From Bidens hawaiensis (Eukaryota > Streptophyta > Magnoliopsida > Asterales > Asteraceae), in the NCBI GenBank assembly GCA_021521415.1, contig JAIQDT010000303.1:496001-560000 (forward strand): DNA of 64,000 nt. The letters run 5' to 3'. Below the pieces are notes generated by a model. It had not been told where the DNA came from. It saw only the letters and a list, made by a program, of their open reading frames with translations, and made no database searches. Made by a program: the position numbers and the translations under genes. Position 1 is the first letter of the stretch. Each line of letters starts with the position of its first letter. Below, piece by piece: positions 24,064 to 36,191 of this stretch.

Positions 24064-24068
24064 CATGT
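24064..24068. other. Right target-site duplication CATGT
   Basis: Exact repeat of 1224-1228. Confidence 0.9.
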
Positions 24069-24251
24069 GCAACTGTGCGAGGCACACATGTTCAAAGTTA
24101 ACGATAAAAACTAACTGGGTTAGAGTAAAAAACAAACGGTGTAACATTTGAAAACATAAAGTAAAAATTAGATCAATTTTACTTTTAAAGATATAAAAAA
24201 CAATTGAAATTGGGTAAAAAAAATCACTATCATTTTGTAAAAAATAAAAAA

Positions 24252-24986
24252 TCTATACTATATAATAAATAAAAGTTTTCTTCTGTCACATGTCAACCTC
24301 TTATGCATTTTTACTCTTTCTTCCCGCCTCTCTCTCCAATTAATTATACATACTTTTTATAGTTTTTTTTAATATATTTTTGTTTAATGAATTCTCTAAT
24401 TGTGTTTACAAAACGTATTTTATATTTTATAAAAACGTTATGTTTATTTATAAAACATTTTTATAAATGAACATTTTTATTATTTAACTTGTCTAATATA
24501 AATTATATCGTTTTTTATATATAAGAAAACATTTACACATATATGAAACATTCTAGGTTCTAAACCTTACTCAGTGAGTTCATTCTTAAAAACACGTGGA
24601 TCTTTAACTGAATCCCCTTCTTTTCCCCTGTAACCATAATCTCTTTCTTTCTAACCATATATTGCCGATCAAAACCTTTTTGATTATTTTTTACTATACA
24701 TTCTTTGACTGATCGAAAACTTTCTTCTATTGATGATGGTTCTTTTTGTCTGATTGTATGTTCTCATAATACTATTATACTTTAATTCCTACTATATTTT
24801 TAGTGTATCATCTAATGTTGTATCTAAAAAAACATTTAAAGATTTATGATTTATTTAAGTCTCTGAATAGTAGTTGTAATTTAACTTCATACTTGTTTAA
24901 TGTATTATTCAACTTTATTTATCAAAACCTATTACTTATAGAATTTCAGTTATCCAACCCGTGTTTGAGAGAGATACCTAACCTAG
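24252..24986 (+). mobile_element. Non-autonomous Helitron, copy 1
   Basis: Starts TCTATACTATATAATAAA after an A and ends CCTAG before a T, as Helitrons do. The last ~180 bp (from ATGTTGTAT near 24810) resemble the ends of two more copies at 53532-54094 and 60700-60902. The subterminal hairpin is degenerate here. No Rep/helicase coding is present. Confidence 0.6.
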
Positions 24987-25036
24987 TCAATAAATAATAA
25001 AAGACTTGTGTGATGTTAAAAACATATACATATCTC

Positions 25037-25063
25037 ATGGTGTTTGGCGCTCTGTTTAACTAA
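25037..25063 (+). other. Upstream mini-ORF before the TPR gene
   Basis: An ATG at 25037 reads eight codons to TAA at 25061-25063, one base before the proposed start of the TPR gene. If transcribed, it could lower translation. The transcript start is not known. Confidence 0.4.
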
Positions 25064-25064
25064 C

Positions 25065-27870
25065 ATGCTCTTATCTTCTTCTTTTGCGTCCTTCATACCC
25101 ACATCAATGGCGGTGGTACGACGTCACATGACGCCGTTGACTACCAAGAGCCCATCATCTTCCGCCCATTCTCCATTTCCAATAACCCCTAACTTGCTTC
25201 ACACTCACAATCTGCCCAAAATTTCAACCTCAACTTCAGTTTCAGGAATCTGGGACGCCATTACCGGAGATTCATCCCGCCAAGCCTTAATTGCAATTCG
25301 TCGAGGAATGCTCCTCTTCCGTCAGGTTTGGTTTTCAAATTCACTCTGCTTGCTTTCTTTGTTTCTTCTCACTGACTGACTGACTCTATCTTGATTAAGG
25401 GTGACGTAGCAGGATCTGTAGCGGAGTTTGATAACGCTATCGAACTTGATCCTCGCCAAAAGGCATGTGAGTCCGTCCGGATTGTTAATTTATTATATTG
25501 TTTGCTGATGTTATTGGACTTTGTTTGTGTCAATAGATCTTTGGCAAAGAGGGCTCTCACTCTATTACCTTGATAGGTATTAACAACATGGTTTCCTATT
25601 ATGTTTACTTCTGAACCGTGTTAGCTTTCGGTTTTTTAATTATTAACTAACAAACAAATGTTGACCCAAATTTATTAGTTTGTGCCATTTCTTTTCTGGC
25701 TAAACATTTCAAGTCCAAATGAAAAGGCCGAACAAAATGGTTTTCAAAAACTCAAAAACCGAATTTTCTGTATGTAATATAGCCACCCAAAATTACCTAC
25801 AATTGTTTATACGGTTCTCACTGTTGTTTACTTAAAATTGTTTATGTTCCTATGTATATGCATAGGAGAAGGATAACATGCAAATAGGATTTAGCGTGCG
25901 AATGGTACGCAGTGAAGATAAAAATAGTACGCTGACAATTACATCAATAGAGTAATTATTTTTATTGTACAACATTTAAAGAAGATTAATAATAATTACA
26001 CTACTTCAGTTTTAGTTATGAAAATAGTTACTCTAGTTTAAAATGATAAAACAACAATATAATTATGCTAGTTATTTAAGAAATTACTCTAGGTTATATG
26101 TAGGTTAATTGTTTGTATAACTCAACTAATTCATATTATAGTGCAATTTCTCTAGATTCTAGTTATAAGTAGAGTAATTACTCTGGCTGTACGTATTATG
26201 ATTTAAAAGTTTGCCCCTACACTTTTTGTCTTTTTGGTTCGCACACTTCACACAGAAATCTCATTTGCATTTGAATAAAACTTTTTATGCACATAACTCA
26301 TATAGATGGTTTTCATCTTTTAGATAATAACTACGACCAATTTTTATAGGTTTGAAGAAGGGGCAGAGCAATTCCGGATAGATGTAGCACAAAATCCAAA
26401 CGACACCGAGGAATCAATTTGGTGTTTTCTATGTGAAGCTCAGCTATACGGAGCAGCAGAAGCCCGAAAACAATTTCTTGAGGTCTATACATTATATATT
26501 TCCTTAAAGAAAACTTTTATTATTCACTTTTATTATTCACTTTGCAGGTTGGTAGAGATCCTAGACCTGTTATGAGAGAAGCCTATAACATGTTCAAAGA
26601 TGGCGGTGACCCCGAAAAGGTACATATTTGAATGGTTTATGCAGTTTCGTTGAAACATTACGTCGTTGTTTATGATAGTTGGTTTCATATGAACAGCTTG
26701 TTGATGCGTTTTCTAAGGGTCGAGAAAGTGAGTACTTTTATGCTTCTTTATATGCGGGCCTTTATTATGAATCTCAGGTCCGTAGTTTGGAATACTTGCG
26801 AGTTTTTTGTTTCCGTTTGTTTGATAACATTTGTTGTTAATAATATATGTGGTGTAATCGTGTTAAGTGCAGAATGAAGCTGACAAGGCGAAAGTTCATA
26901 TCGTTGCTTCATGTAAATCTCTTTATGGACAAAGGTATTATCAATGGTCTTGTTGTAAATTGGGTGTAAACAAGTCGAGCCGGCTCGTTTTAAACTCTAT
27001 TTCTAATGCCCAAGCCCAGCTCATGAGTAATTATTCAAGCCCTGGCTCAACTCGTTTAATTGTAGCTAATTTTAATTATATGCATTAATGCATATATACT
27101 TTTATGTATATTTATAAATTTAGTTTAATATGTATAGCATAATATGTATCTTAGATTTATGTTTATCATAATTATATATATGGGGTTTGGATCAAATACA
27201 AATGAAATTAACGTGCTAATTGTGAGAATCAAATAGAGCAATTATATATACAAGTAGAGTAATTATGTAATTACAATTACATAATTACTTTATGATGTAA
27301 TTACATAATTACTCTACTTGTATATCTACTTTATGATGTAATTACATAATTACTCTACTTGTATGTATAAATTGCTCTACTTGATTATCACAATTATCAC
27401 GTTAATTTCATTTGTACGTTAACTTTCCCCTATATATATATGATGATAATAGTTATTATTATTATTTGGTAATTGTATAAATATTTTAATAATTTAGAAT
27501 TATAGATTTATCTAAACAACATGCTTGTTTAAGCTCGCTAGTCCAGTCATGTTTGGTATGCGAATTGTGAAGATCAGGCTCGTTTATTAAATTATCTCTA
27601 AGTTAGGTGTGCGCTTGTTTATGAGCTCTAAGTTAGGCTTGAGCTCGTTTTAAGTCAGCTTAAATCGAGCTTGTAGGAAGTCTGTATAAGGTACAGCTCA
27701 TGAGCGGTCCACTCGTCTACACTCTAGTCATAAAGATTCTTAGCTTTTGCTAAAACGTAAAATCGTTTGTTTATCTTGATTTGTTATCGTTGTTCTTTTG
27801 TTGCAGGTCTGATGATTATATGGCTTCACTGGCTAAGGTCCATTGCTTGTGTAGAAAATGGGAGTTGTAA
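25065..27870 (+). CDS. Chloroplast-type tetratricopeptide (TPR) protein, 259 aa, eight exons
   Basis: Exons: 25065-25325, 25400-25466, 25537-25576, 26350-26482, 26548-26619, 26697-26777, 26873-26934, 27807-27870. All introns are GT-AG and the phases fit; together they give 780 bp ending TAA. The first ~60 residues are Ser/Thr/Pro-rich with few acids, like a plastid transit peptide. TPR-type helices follow: IRRGMLLFRQ, then GDVAGSVAEFDNAIELDPRQ, a FEEGAEQFRIDVAQNP block and a closing SDDYMASLAKVHCLCR. By recall it matches the conserved plant protein of Arabidopsis At4g39470, annotated only as TPR-like. The exact role is unknown; TPRs mediate protein contacts. Introns 3 and 7 carry MITEs. The gene looks intact and converges on the phosphatase gene 224 bp away. 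Confidence 0.88.
25865..26285. mobile_element. MITE-like insertion in intron 3 of the TPR gene
   Basis: The ends are imperfect inverted repeats sharing a TGCAAATRRGATTT-type core and TGTGCGAA-type inner block. Flanks TATGCATA (25857-25864) and TATGCACA (26286-26293) form a possible 8-bp target duplication with one mismatch. Confidence 0.5.
26961..27726. mobile_element. hAT-like MITE in intron 7 of the TPR gene
   Basis: The left end, TGGGTGTAAACAAGTCGAGC, and the complement of the right end, TAGAGTGTAGACGAGTGGAC, are similar. The interior has many GAGCTCG/AAGCTCG motifs typical of this MITE type. No convincing target duplication was found. A second MITE (27182-27430) is nested inside. Confidence 0.5.
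27182..27430. mobile_element. MITE with long inverted repeats nested in intron 7
   Basis: GGGG...CCCC ends. The arms share ACAAATGAAATTAACGTG and TAGAGCAATT blocks in inverted order, and a central TAATTACATAATTAC repeat allows a hairpin over most of its 249 bp. Both flanks are TATATA tracts. Confidence 0.7.
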
Positions 27871-28094
27871 TACTTGTACATCAAATACGTATATGATAAA
27901 TTCTATGTACTATAAAAAGGTGTAAATAACCTTTAAAGTTTTGGTAACCCATCTTTTTATCGTTTTTTTACAACACTAAGAAGCATCATTCGAATCCATC
28001 AATACTCTTTTAAAACGCATTTGCATATCGGCAATTAAGAGGTCGAATGCAGAACCTAGTGAAAGTTGAATTCAAACATCGGGAGCAATTTGCT

Positions 28095-30755
28095 TTAAGA
28101 TTTTGTTAACTGTAATTCTGTAGTAGTAACATGGTGGATTTGAGTATTACTATTATTATTATGAAAGAAGACACAAATGGCTGAAATATCATCAGTCGCG
28201 ATCCCTCTTCTCTTTCGTTTCCATGCTCGAATAGCACAATCCACCAACCGTGTTGCCGATTTTGCCTTGTCCACAACTGATGACACTATCTCCACTGCTT
28301 CTTCATTTGAGATAACATCCCATACCTACAGCAATACTAGCTGATCAGATACAAATAAAGCAAATTAATTACTTAAAAGGTTTTGCGCAATACTAAACGT
28401 ACCCCATCTGAAGCAAGAATCATAAATTGGTCTCTAATGGTTATATTTCTATGTACAACTTGAGGAACCGAAATTAGACCGTATCCTTTTATACAGTAAT
28501 CGCCAAAGGCTCGTGACATGGCCAGGCCAGGTGAGTCCTCGTTTGGTAGCCATACCCGGTGCACGCCTGGCTCGTCCTCTAAGCAGAAAACACGACCACT
28601 GCACTCGACTATCCGTTCTGTCTCCTCTGTACATAAAATGGCTTGGTAAATGTCATTTACTTCAAAATGGAAGTGAAAAAACAGAAATGGATCAAAAATC
28701 TGTTTCTAAAGTAAAATTGTTTTATTAAATCATATACATTCAGCCAAATTGTAAATAGCACAATATCTTTCTTTAATAATTAAAATACTGTATATATTTA
28801 TCTCAATTATAAAAACTAAACATGTTATAATCATTTTGCGTTTACTTTTTTTTATAAATTTTGGTTTTAACTTCTTTTACTCAGTTTTAACTCTAAACTA
28901 CAAATTTACTGTGATTTTCATAAAATTTCATTGTGATGTTATACAAAGGAAAAAAATGGAAAAACAATTCATTAAAAAGCTGCTATAAATATGTGTGTGT
29001 GTGTGGGGGGGGGGGGGGGTGTTGGAGAAATCTGCAAACCCTTTAAATTGCCTTAAAAAGTTGCTGAATATTGTGATTAAAAGCGGTTGAAAAACGCATA
29101 CAACCTGTTACCCAACCCGCTTTGACCCTTCACCCAAACATGTCTAAATCATATTATTAGAAAGCCACTCACGAGGTAGATTCGGCTTAAAATCAACCGT
29201 AAGCTGAACGGGTACTAAACATCCATCATCAGTCACTGTAGCTAGAATGGCTCGAGAATCACCAACATTTGTTACCACAAGATGATCACCCTAAACAAAA
29301 TAGAAATATTACAACGTAAACACCTATTTTCAAATTCATTAAAAGTTGATAAGATCTAAAATTACCTGTCTAACAGCTGTTATGGCTGTGGTTCCACTAT
29401 AAACCGAGTCGATTTTGTGGCATTTCTCTAGATCGTGATCTATATCAGCACAAGTCTTTATGAAAGAATCATGCCATAGATTGAACCTGTCAAGCTCTTT
29501 GTCAACTTGATCAAGTGAACATTGGAGCAGCATTTCTTGCCAGTTGCAAAGCAATGATGATGGCATCGAGTTGCAAACCCTCTTTGCGACGAAATGGCCC
29601 CACGGACCGTGACCATCGAAGACGCCACAGAACATCATGTCGGGTTGGCACCCGAATTCCTAAGGCCCAAATAAAGGTCATATAAAATGTCATTTTAATG
29701 AACCAAATTCCATGGTAATGAAAATTATTGTTTACCGGAACAGCTACATAATCCATCAAATTGAGTTTATTTCAACCACTTGCACTTGAACCGGATTGGT
29801 AAATGGATTTTCTGTTCTTGTTTCATATTTTTCATGTACCAATTCACTATCCATATTTAGTTAAGGCCATATATATTTTATTAACGCCATACTATTTTTT
29901 CATAATTACTTATATATATTATTTATGGCATCATCCGGATCTATAAAAACTAGTGTGATTGGTATACTAGTAAGATGACTCGTTTGATAACTTGTCCAGA
30001 TGCCCAGTTAAGTAAACAATGATAAAATCTGCAAATTCACATAAAAATAATACAGTTTGTATATATATTTTTTAATTTTTGTATATTATTTATGGCATGG
30101 GAAATATTATTTATAATGTTACTCTACTTATGAAACTAGTATGACCGGATGACTAAACTGGTGTGATACCAAAGAGCAGTGTTTTAGCGATAATCCAATG
30201 ACTTTCTCTAGGGAAGGTTGTAAGTTCAAATCTCATTCATGACAAAATGCCGTGTGTAAGCGAGGGGTTTACCATAATAGGCCTTCGGGCGGTGGATTTC
30301 CCTTGGAATTGGTGTCGGGCCAGGTCACCAGCATTGTTAGCGATCGCGGATGTGCGTGGTCTTTTGCCAATGGATTATGATATAGCTAGATGTTCGGGCT
30401 TTGTTAGTCGTTCAAGAAAAAAAAAGACGGTTGGTATGATAACTGGTCCGGTTATAAAAGCATATTTGAAACCAACTAGAAATTGATGCCAAAAGTGTAA
30501 TCTTTATACCTCCCACACAATGCAACGATCTTGGTTCACTCCCTTTTCGCCCTTTTTGGAGCAAACAGAAGCAAAATTATTTGAACCATTCACACTGACG
30601 GTACCAGATGATCTTAATATCATCTCATTCCTTTTTGCATCTTTTGCCATGGCTTCTGCTGCTTCTTTTCCACCACATTCACCAGAACTTTTGCCTCTTT
30701 TCGAAGTCGAAAACGTCCTCGCTAGCCCGTCTAACATGGATGAAAAACGACCCAT
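28095..30755 (-). CDS. EGR2-like: Protein phosphatase 2C, clade E (EGR type), 370 aa, five exons
   Basis: Exons on the minus strand: 30755-30510, 29659-29366, 29290-29173, 28626-28403, 28325-28095. All are GT-AG and phases agree, giving 1,113 bp. I chose the ATG giving MGRFSSMLDG rather than one 12 codons upstream because the family starts MGxFSSM with Gly2 for N-myristoylation. PP2C metal-site motifs are present: NQDR (D76), VFDGHGPWG (D97), ASDGVWD (D293/D297), TDDIS (D339/D340), plus VGDSRA and AMSRAFGD. By recall it is closest to Arabidopsis EGR1/EGR2. These are Mn/Mg-dependent Ser/Thr phosphatases at the plasma membrane that restrain growth under drought by acting on a microtubule-associated protein. 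Intron 1 (850 bp) carries a SINE-like insert. The gene looks intact; which EGR paralogue it is remains uncertain. Confidence 0.9.
30169..30424 (+). mobile_element. SINE-like element in intron 1 of the phosphatase gene
   Basis: A B-box-like AAGTTCAAATCTC occurs near 30211. The 3' end, TTAGTCGTTCAAG plus an A-tract (to 30424), resembles the common 3' end of plant SINEs (CGTTCAAAAA). Flanks TGGTGTGATA (30159-30168) and TGGTATGATA (30432-30441) could be a target duplication with one mismatch. The A box is not clear. Confidence 0.5.
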
Positions 30756-31079
30756 TTCCCACTCCTTAAATAACACAAACACAACAGACAACGGGTTATC
30801 TGAGCCATAAACAATTAAAAAAATTACTAACTTTTATATCCCAACAAAGACTTGTGGTTAAGAAAGACCTTGGTTTGAGGATGCAAGACGGAACTCCGGT
30901 GGGAAGTGAAAATGAGTGATGGTGCTTTTAAGGAGAAGACTAGAAATTATAAAGACGTTCATGTATTAAACACAATACATGGTGTGGTGGTCCAGGTGGA
31001 GTCAATCAATGTATCCATTTTGCCTTTTTCACATACAACTTATTCACAAGGTTTCTAATAATAATAATAATAATAATAT

Positions 31080-31843
31080 GGGTTAGGTTATAATAGGAAA
31101 TATAGTTTTAGTAGAAATGATAGGAAGTAATCTTGTCCATTGATTTTGTATACGGAGGGTTGAGATTAGTTTAGGAGGAAATCAAGTGTGAACGTAAGGG
31201 AAAAGGTATAAAAGGAATAATACATTTGTTAAATTTCTTTCTCCACATGCAAGGCATATGTCAAATTCTCCCATCATTTTTAAACGTCCATAACTTTTTT
31301 TACGACGTTTTTATTGAAAAACAAATTCACCATAATAACGAGTGTCTTTTTATCTTTTATATGAATACCATATTGTTATATAAAAATTGAAAAAAAAATA
31401 AGTGGGTTTTTACAAATTGTGTTTTACCAAAATTGTGTTTTATAAAATTGTGTTATACAATAGTATTTTTCATTGTGTTTTTTCCATTGTGATTTTACAT
31501 TGTGTCATACAATTGTTTTTTTTATTGTGTTTTTATCATTGTGTTTTTTTATAGTGTTTTTTTCCATTGTGCTTTTCATAGTGTTTTCCATTGTGTTTTT
31601 TCGAACTTTTCCAGCGAGGTGGTGGCGATGGGTGACGGTTCTGGTGACGGTGGGCGGTGGAGTGGTGATGGTTGTAGGAGATAGGTGAAGATGTAATTGG
31701 GTTTTATGTAAGTGGGTTTTTGGAATTAATGTAAGTGGGTTTTAAGATTAAAGTAAGTGGGTTTTGATATTAAAGTGTTAGACTAAAATACCCTCCTTCC
31801 TAGCCTTCTTAGAAAAATCGAACTTCTTATTTGAACCTAACCC
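31080..31843. mobile_element. MITE-like element with GGGTTAGGTT ends
   Basis: Left GGGTTAGGTTATAATAGGAA; right end complement GGGTTAGGTTCAAATAAGAA. ATAATAT flanks both sides but lies in a TAA microsatellite. The interior is rich in TTGTGTTTT repeats (about 31420-31600). The head resembles the MITE at 59413-59743. Confidence 0.6.
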
Positions 31844-31861
31844 ATAATATTATTATTTTTA

Positions 31862-32313
31862 TTATTATTATATAACAAACAACAAGTTTTGTGCCACAAG
31901 TGCCCTGTTAGGCCACTTGGCGTCACCAAACTAGCCCGCAAATTTTGTGCTTATTTTTTTAGCAGTCACCGTAACAAACGTAATAGAGAGTGACCAAACG
32001 CCAATTCTTTTCGATTATGGTATTATAACGAATGTGATGGAGACCGATCGAATTCCTGTAGATTCACCGTTTCAACACCCGAGATCGACAACAGTTGGGT
32101 TTTACCAATGCTCGAGTTTTACCGACCAACGCCACCCCAGTGGTCCACCTCAATTTTTATAGTTTTTTTTTGTTTTATATTTGGTTTTAATTCCAGTATA
32201 ATAACGTACGTCACAGATCGAATTCGAGTCAACTTACCAACTCAACACTTGTGTTTTACTATCGTTTGAGTTTTACCGATCTTCTCGGCGCAACGCGCCG
32301 GGTTAAAAACTAG
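31862..32313 (+). mobile_element. Helitron-like repeat A with GC hairpin and CTAG end
   Basis: Ends with a perfect hairpin CGGCGC-AAC-GCGCCG (32286-32300), nine bases, then CTAG (32310-32313) followed by T, the classical Helitron 3' end. The start is homologous to repeat B; a 5' TC is not evident. Confidence 0.6.
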
Positions 32314-32898
32314 TATAATACAAACAAGAAGTTTGGTGCCGCAAAGTCCTAATTGGGCAACTTTGCGGCACCGTATGGATCCTTTTTAGTTTGTTTTAGT
32401 TTCGGCCCGTAACAAAAGTAACAAAAACTGACCGAATGTAGATTTTATTTTATTTTTTTTTGTTTTGTCTTAGTTTCAATACCGTAACAAATATGATGGA
32501 AACCGACCGAATTTGAGTAGACTCAACGCGCTTTGTTTTAGTTCTAGTACGGTAACAAACATAACGAAAATCGACAGAATGCTGATTTTGTTTGTTTTTT
32601 TTATTCCGGTACCGTCACGAATGTAATATAAACCAACCGAATTTGAGTAGACTCATTGCCTCAATGCCCGGGATTAACAACGATCGGGTTTACCAACGCT
32701 CGAGTTTTACCGGCTAATGCCACCCCATGGGCCACCTCAAATTTTATGATTTTTCTTAATTTCGGTTTTAGTTTTGGTACAATAACACACGTAACTGGAA
32801 CCAACCGAATTTGCGTCGACTTACCGCCTCAACACTTGTGACCAACAACGCTTGGGTTTTACTATTGCCCCGGCGCAACGCACCGGGCGAAACACTAG
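32314..32898 (+). mobile_element. Helitron-like repeat B in tandem with A
   Basis: Begins right after A with the same CAAACAA(G/C)AAG head. Its opening inverted repeat is perfect: GTGCCGCAAAGT facing ACTTTGCGGCAC (near 32336-32372). The interior has about three degenerate ~120-bp repeats with CGTAACAAA and CCGAATTTGAGTAG. It ends with hairpin CCGGCGCAACGCACCGG and CTAG (32895-32898) plus T. Confidence 0.6.
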
Positions 32899-35260
32899 TT
32901 ATATATACATTTTTATAACCAAACTTTCTTATGTTTCTATCGCTCTTTCCAAATTGAAGATTTCGTTCTCTCATTCTAGTCAGAATATATTATCTTCAGA
33001 GTTTGGCTTGGGGGTTCCTCCCAAAAATCATACCACCGGTTGCCACTTGACATTCGTTGTGCCATCACAATAGTAGAACTCTTTCGCATAATACACGGTG
33101 GGATGAAAACCCGAGTATGCTCGGGATTCAAACTGACAACCTTACAAGGTTAGCTCAGATCTTTCATTGTCATAATCCATCAAAACTGACACAAATTGAG
33201 ATCAAACTTGAATCATCATTAGAGAACCCAAGTCTTCATACCAATAGGGAACAAATGATGAATTAGGTTTCTAATTATATAACGTACGTAAGAAACAGGG
33301 CTCGATCACCCTCCATGTTATTGTCACGTAGGAAACAGAGCTTTAAAGCTCTTTCCATAAAGTCCCATTGTTGTTTAAAGCTCCATTTTCCATTTTTTTT
33401 ACTTTATAATGCATAAATACATATGCGTGTACCATACGTGTATGTGTCTATGAAAGAGAGTGTGGTGTGAAAAGTAAAGCCAGGCCCCATCACTTTCTCC
33501 TTATCGCCCCATTAACCAAATACAGCCCCCCCCCCCCCCCCATCCTCTCATGCCACCCCTAACGCAGCCCCATCACGATGTTTGGGACGGCAAAACCTCC
33601 AAACCGGCCCCTCATGCAGCCCACACCGTGTAGTCTAAAGAATATAATGTGCTATATTTATTTATTTTTTGGTAAAGGGGACGATGCGTGGGCGTACATT
33701 TTATTAAAAGAATAAAAAAGGTGATTACAAACTAAGGAGCAACAAGGACCTTCTGGACATAAACCATGGAGAAACCAAGATCTCAAAACCAACATGTAAG
33801 ATGTTGGTAAATACTAACTTGCCTTCATTGATAATTATGCATTACAATATATAGAGAATGATATGTAAACCCTAATCACCTAAGGTAGCCCGTGGGCTCA
33901 AACTACATAATAAGTCGATCAAAGCACATTTATCCTGTGTCACATACGGGATAATTCAAATTATAAAATTATAAGTAAAAAAAATAATTACATAGCGTAT
34001 ATGAAAAAAAAATATATTACATCTATGCTTGTATCGATACAATGTATACATAAATTGATTTTATTTATATCACAAAATGATTTTTTTAAACGAACTTAAT
34101 AAAAAAAATGCCCCTGCAAAAACGTACCCGATAATGCTTCTTTTTATTGAAAAATTTATTCTCGGTGCCATATATGTATAATTGAAAGACTTTTGGTTAT
34201 GGACCAATTTCGAAAATAAAGATTCTCATACGATAGTAGTTCTAACCAGTCAGCCTAAATACAAAATGAGCGTTACCTTTATTGATATATTTATCAATTT
34301 ACCACCCATCAAAGGAAAGTTGAACATTAAATTGTAACAATGGATGCTCTTCAAGAGCTATGTTTTTCTAAGCTACACCATGAAAAAGATTTTGATAAGT
34401 TTCAGAGGGCTTCTCGACTTTGTCATAATAAAAACATAAAAAATAATATGTTAACCCATTCAATTTTGTGAATATTCATTTGATTATAGTTTTGCATGAC
34501 ATGTTTCCCATACAACGTTCTGATCACCATTGAAGGAAAAATTAATGTTGGCATAGATATTTCAAATTTGATAAAAGTTAGAAGCATTGATAGGTATGGG
34601 GGTGGCACGTTGAAAGTGTTCGCAATCTTTTCTTATATTTTAATAGTTGAGGGAAAAAATAGTCAGTTTACCAAATCCCGAACCATTTGATTATTTCCAA
34701 AAATGCCCTTAAAATTAAATTTGAAACCCGAATCATGTTTAAACTTCTAACTTTCATACTTTTGATATTTTAAAGTCAACACTTTGAACCCATAACAAAT
34801 TTGACGATAAGTCTATTTTGCATTCTCAAACTTTTAAAAATACTTAAAATTTTCATTTTTAACCCGTTACAAATTTTAACCTAAATGCAGTTAACTTGTA
34901 CCAAACAATCTATTTACCAACTTTTGACCTATAAAATCTAATTTAAGTTCCACAAAAAATCCCGAAACAATTTTTATTTGAGAAATATGATTTTTTGTTG
35001 ATTTTTGAAATTCACCAAGTATTTTGAAATAAATAGTAAAATATTATGTTAATATTTATATTTATTAAAATGTATAGATATTATATAAATATAGTGTAAA
35101 AGAAAAGTGAATCATTATTGATTTATTACATATTTTAGGGTATATTAGTTTTGGAGGGAAAAAAATTATGAGAATTAACCAAAACATGACAAATGTTCAC
35201 ATTTATTTTACTTTATTAGAATATGTAAATTTGTTATATTATTATTATATTTACTAACCA
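32899..35260. other. Intergenic, no gene recognised
   Basis: AT-rich sequence with only short ORFs. A poly-C run lies at about 33526-33541 inside a C-rich patch (33480-33620) that may be transposon debris. Nothing assignable to a known family. Confidence 0.5.
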
Positions 35261-35502
35261 ATGCCCAATGGGCTGGGGGGTTGTGGAGGTAATCCCTAAC
35301 CGGGCCTGGCCCAATACGGTTAGGGTTTCATAATGGTAGCCATGAAGTTCCTATTTTCATTTGAGGGATCCCCCTCTTGGACACTTAGCCTCCACATATA
35401 TTTTTGTGTCTATAAACAAGAGGAAACTTTTAGCAGTCACCTCCACTTCCCCGTATTTCCATGGCAGATCTCGAGCAACCAGAGAAGAAGACGAAGTCGT
35501 GA
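35261..35502 (+). promoter_or_regulatory. Orphan promoter-like segment with site II and telo-box motifs and a 13-codon ORF
   Basis: GGGCCTGGCCCAAT (35302-35315), another GCCCAATGGGC (35263-35273) and TTAGGGTTT (35320-35328) lie close together. This is the site II plus telo-box pair typical of plant ribosomal and translation genes. A leader and ATG at 35461 (MADLEQPEKKTKS, stop 35500) follow, then no gene body. It may be the broken 5' end of a duplicated housekeeping gene. Confidence 0.4.
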
Positions 35503-36186
35503 TTTCTTCATCTCAAAAACCGGGAAACATCCTTACAGATCCGGGTCAGGTTCGTTTCATATTTCTACAGGTAGCCTGTAGGCTCACACTAAATAATATA
35601 ATCCAATCAACCAAATAACATAACAAACTCAAACATACAAATTAGCAAACTTACACTAGAAGCTACCTGACATATTTCATACATCAACCAGTTTCATTAC
35701 CTTCAGAAGCCACTTCATCATCATCTTTATTTAATCTTCATAATACTTTTTAAGCCCACTTTATCAAATCTTCATTTCCTCATCCGTCTCTCACATCCTT
35801 CTTTCGTGTTTCTTTTGTAAGATACAAGAATTTTCATGGTTGTGTTATATAAGACTAAAATAATTTTACATCTATAGCGTTTCCTCGCTTATAATCGTTT
35901 TACATTTGTGGATAATACAAAATTTAATGAGTAAAATAAATGTCACACAATCCCGTTTGCAAATAGTTTACTTTGCTATACCCTGCTACACGTCCCATAT
36001 TGATGTATAACATTGTCACGTGTCGGCGTGTCCTCTGTTTACAAAAATTCTAATCATTTTAGCTTTTAAACCTTTACAAAAATTCTAACCATTTTAGCTT
36101 TTAAACCTTTCTATAGTCAAATCATTTTAACTTTTAAGTATTCGCGTTCACAGTTGCTTTTGATAAAGACTAAGGCAAACTATAAG
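35503..36186. other. Intergenic, no gene recognised
   Basis: AT-rich. It contains a direct duplication of about 40 bp (TTTACAAAAATTCTAA...ATTTTAGCTTTTAAACC at 36039-36078 and 36073-36112). Confidence 0.5.
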
Positions 36187-36191
36187 ACAAT
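36187..36191. other. Left target-site duplication ACAAT of the Tat element
   Basis: ACAAT precedes the LTR start and recurs at 52855-52859 after the 3' LTR. Confidence 0.92.

Noticed and set aside
28990..29025. Poly-G run in intron 3 of the phosphatase gene as a structural element
   Set aside because: A single homopolymer next to a TG repeat; likely ordinary slippage.
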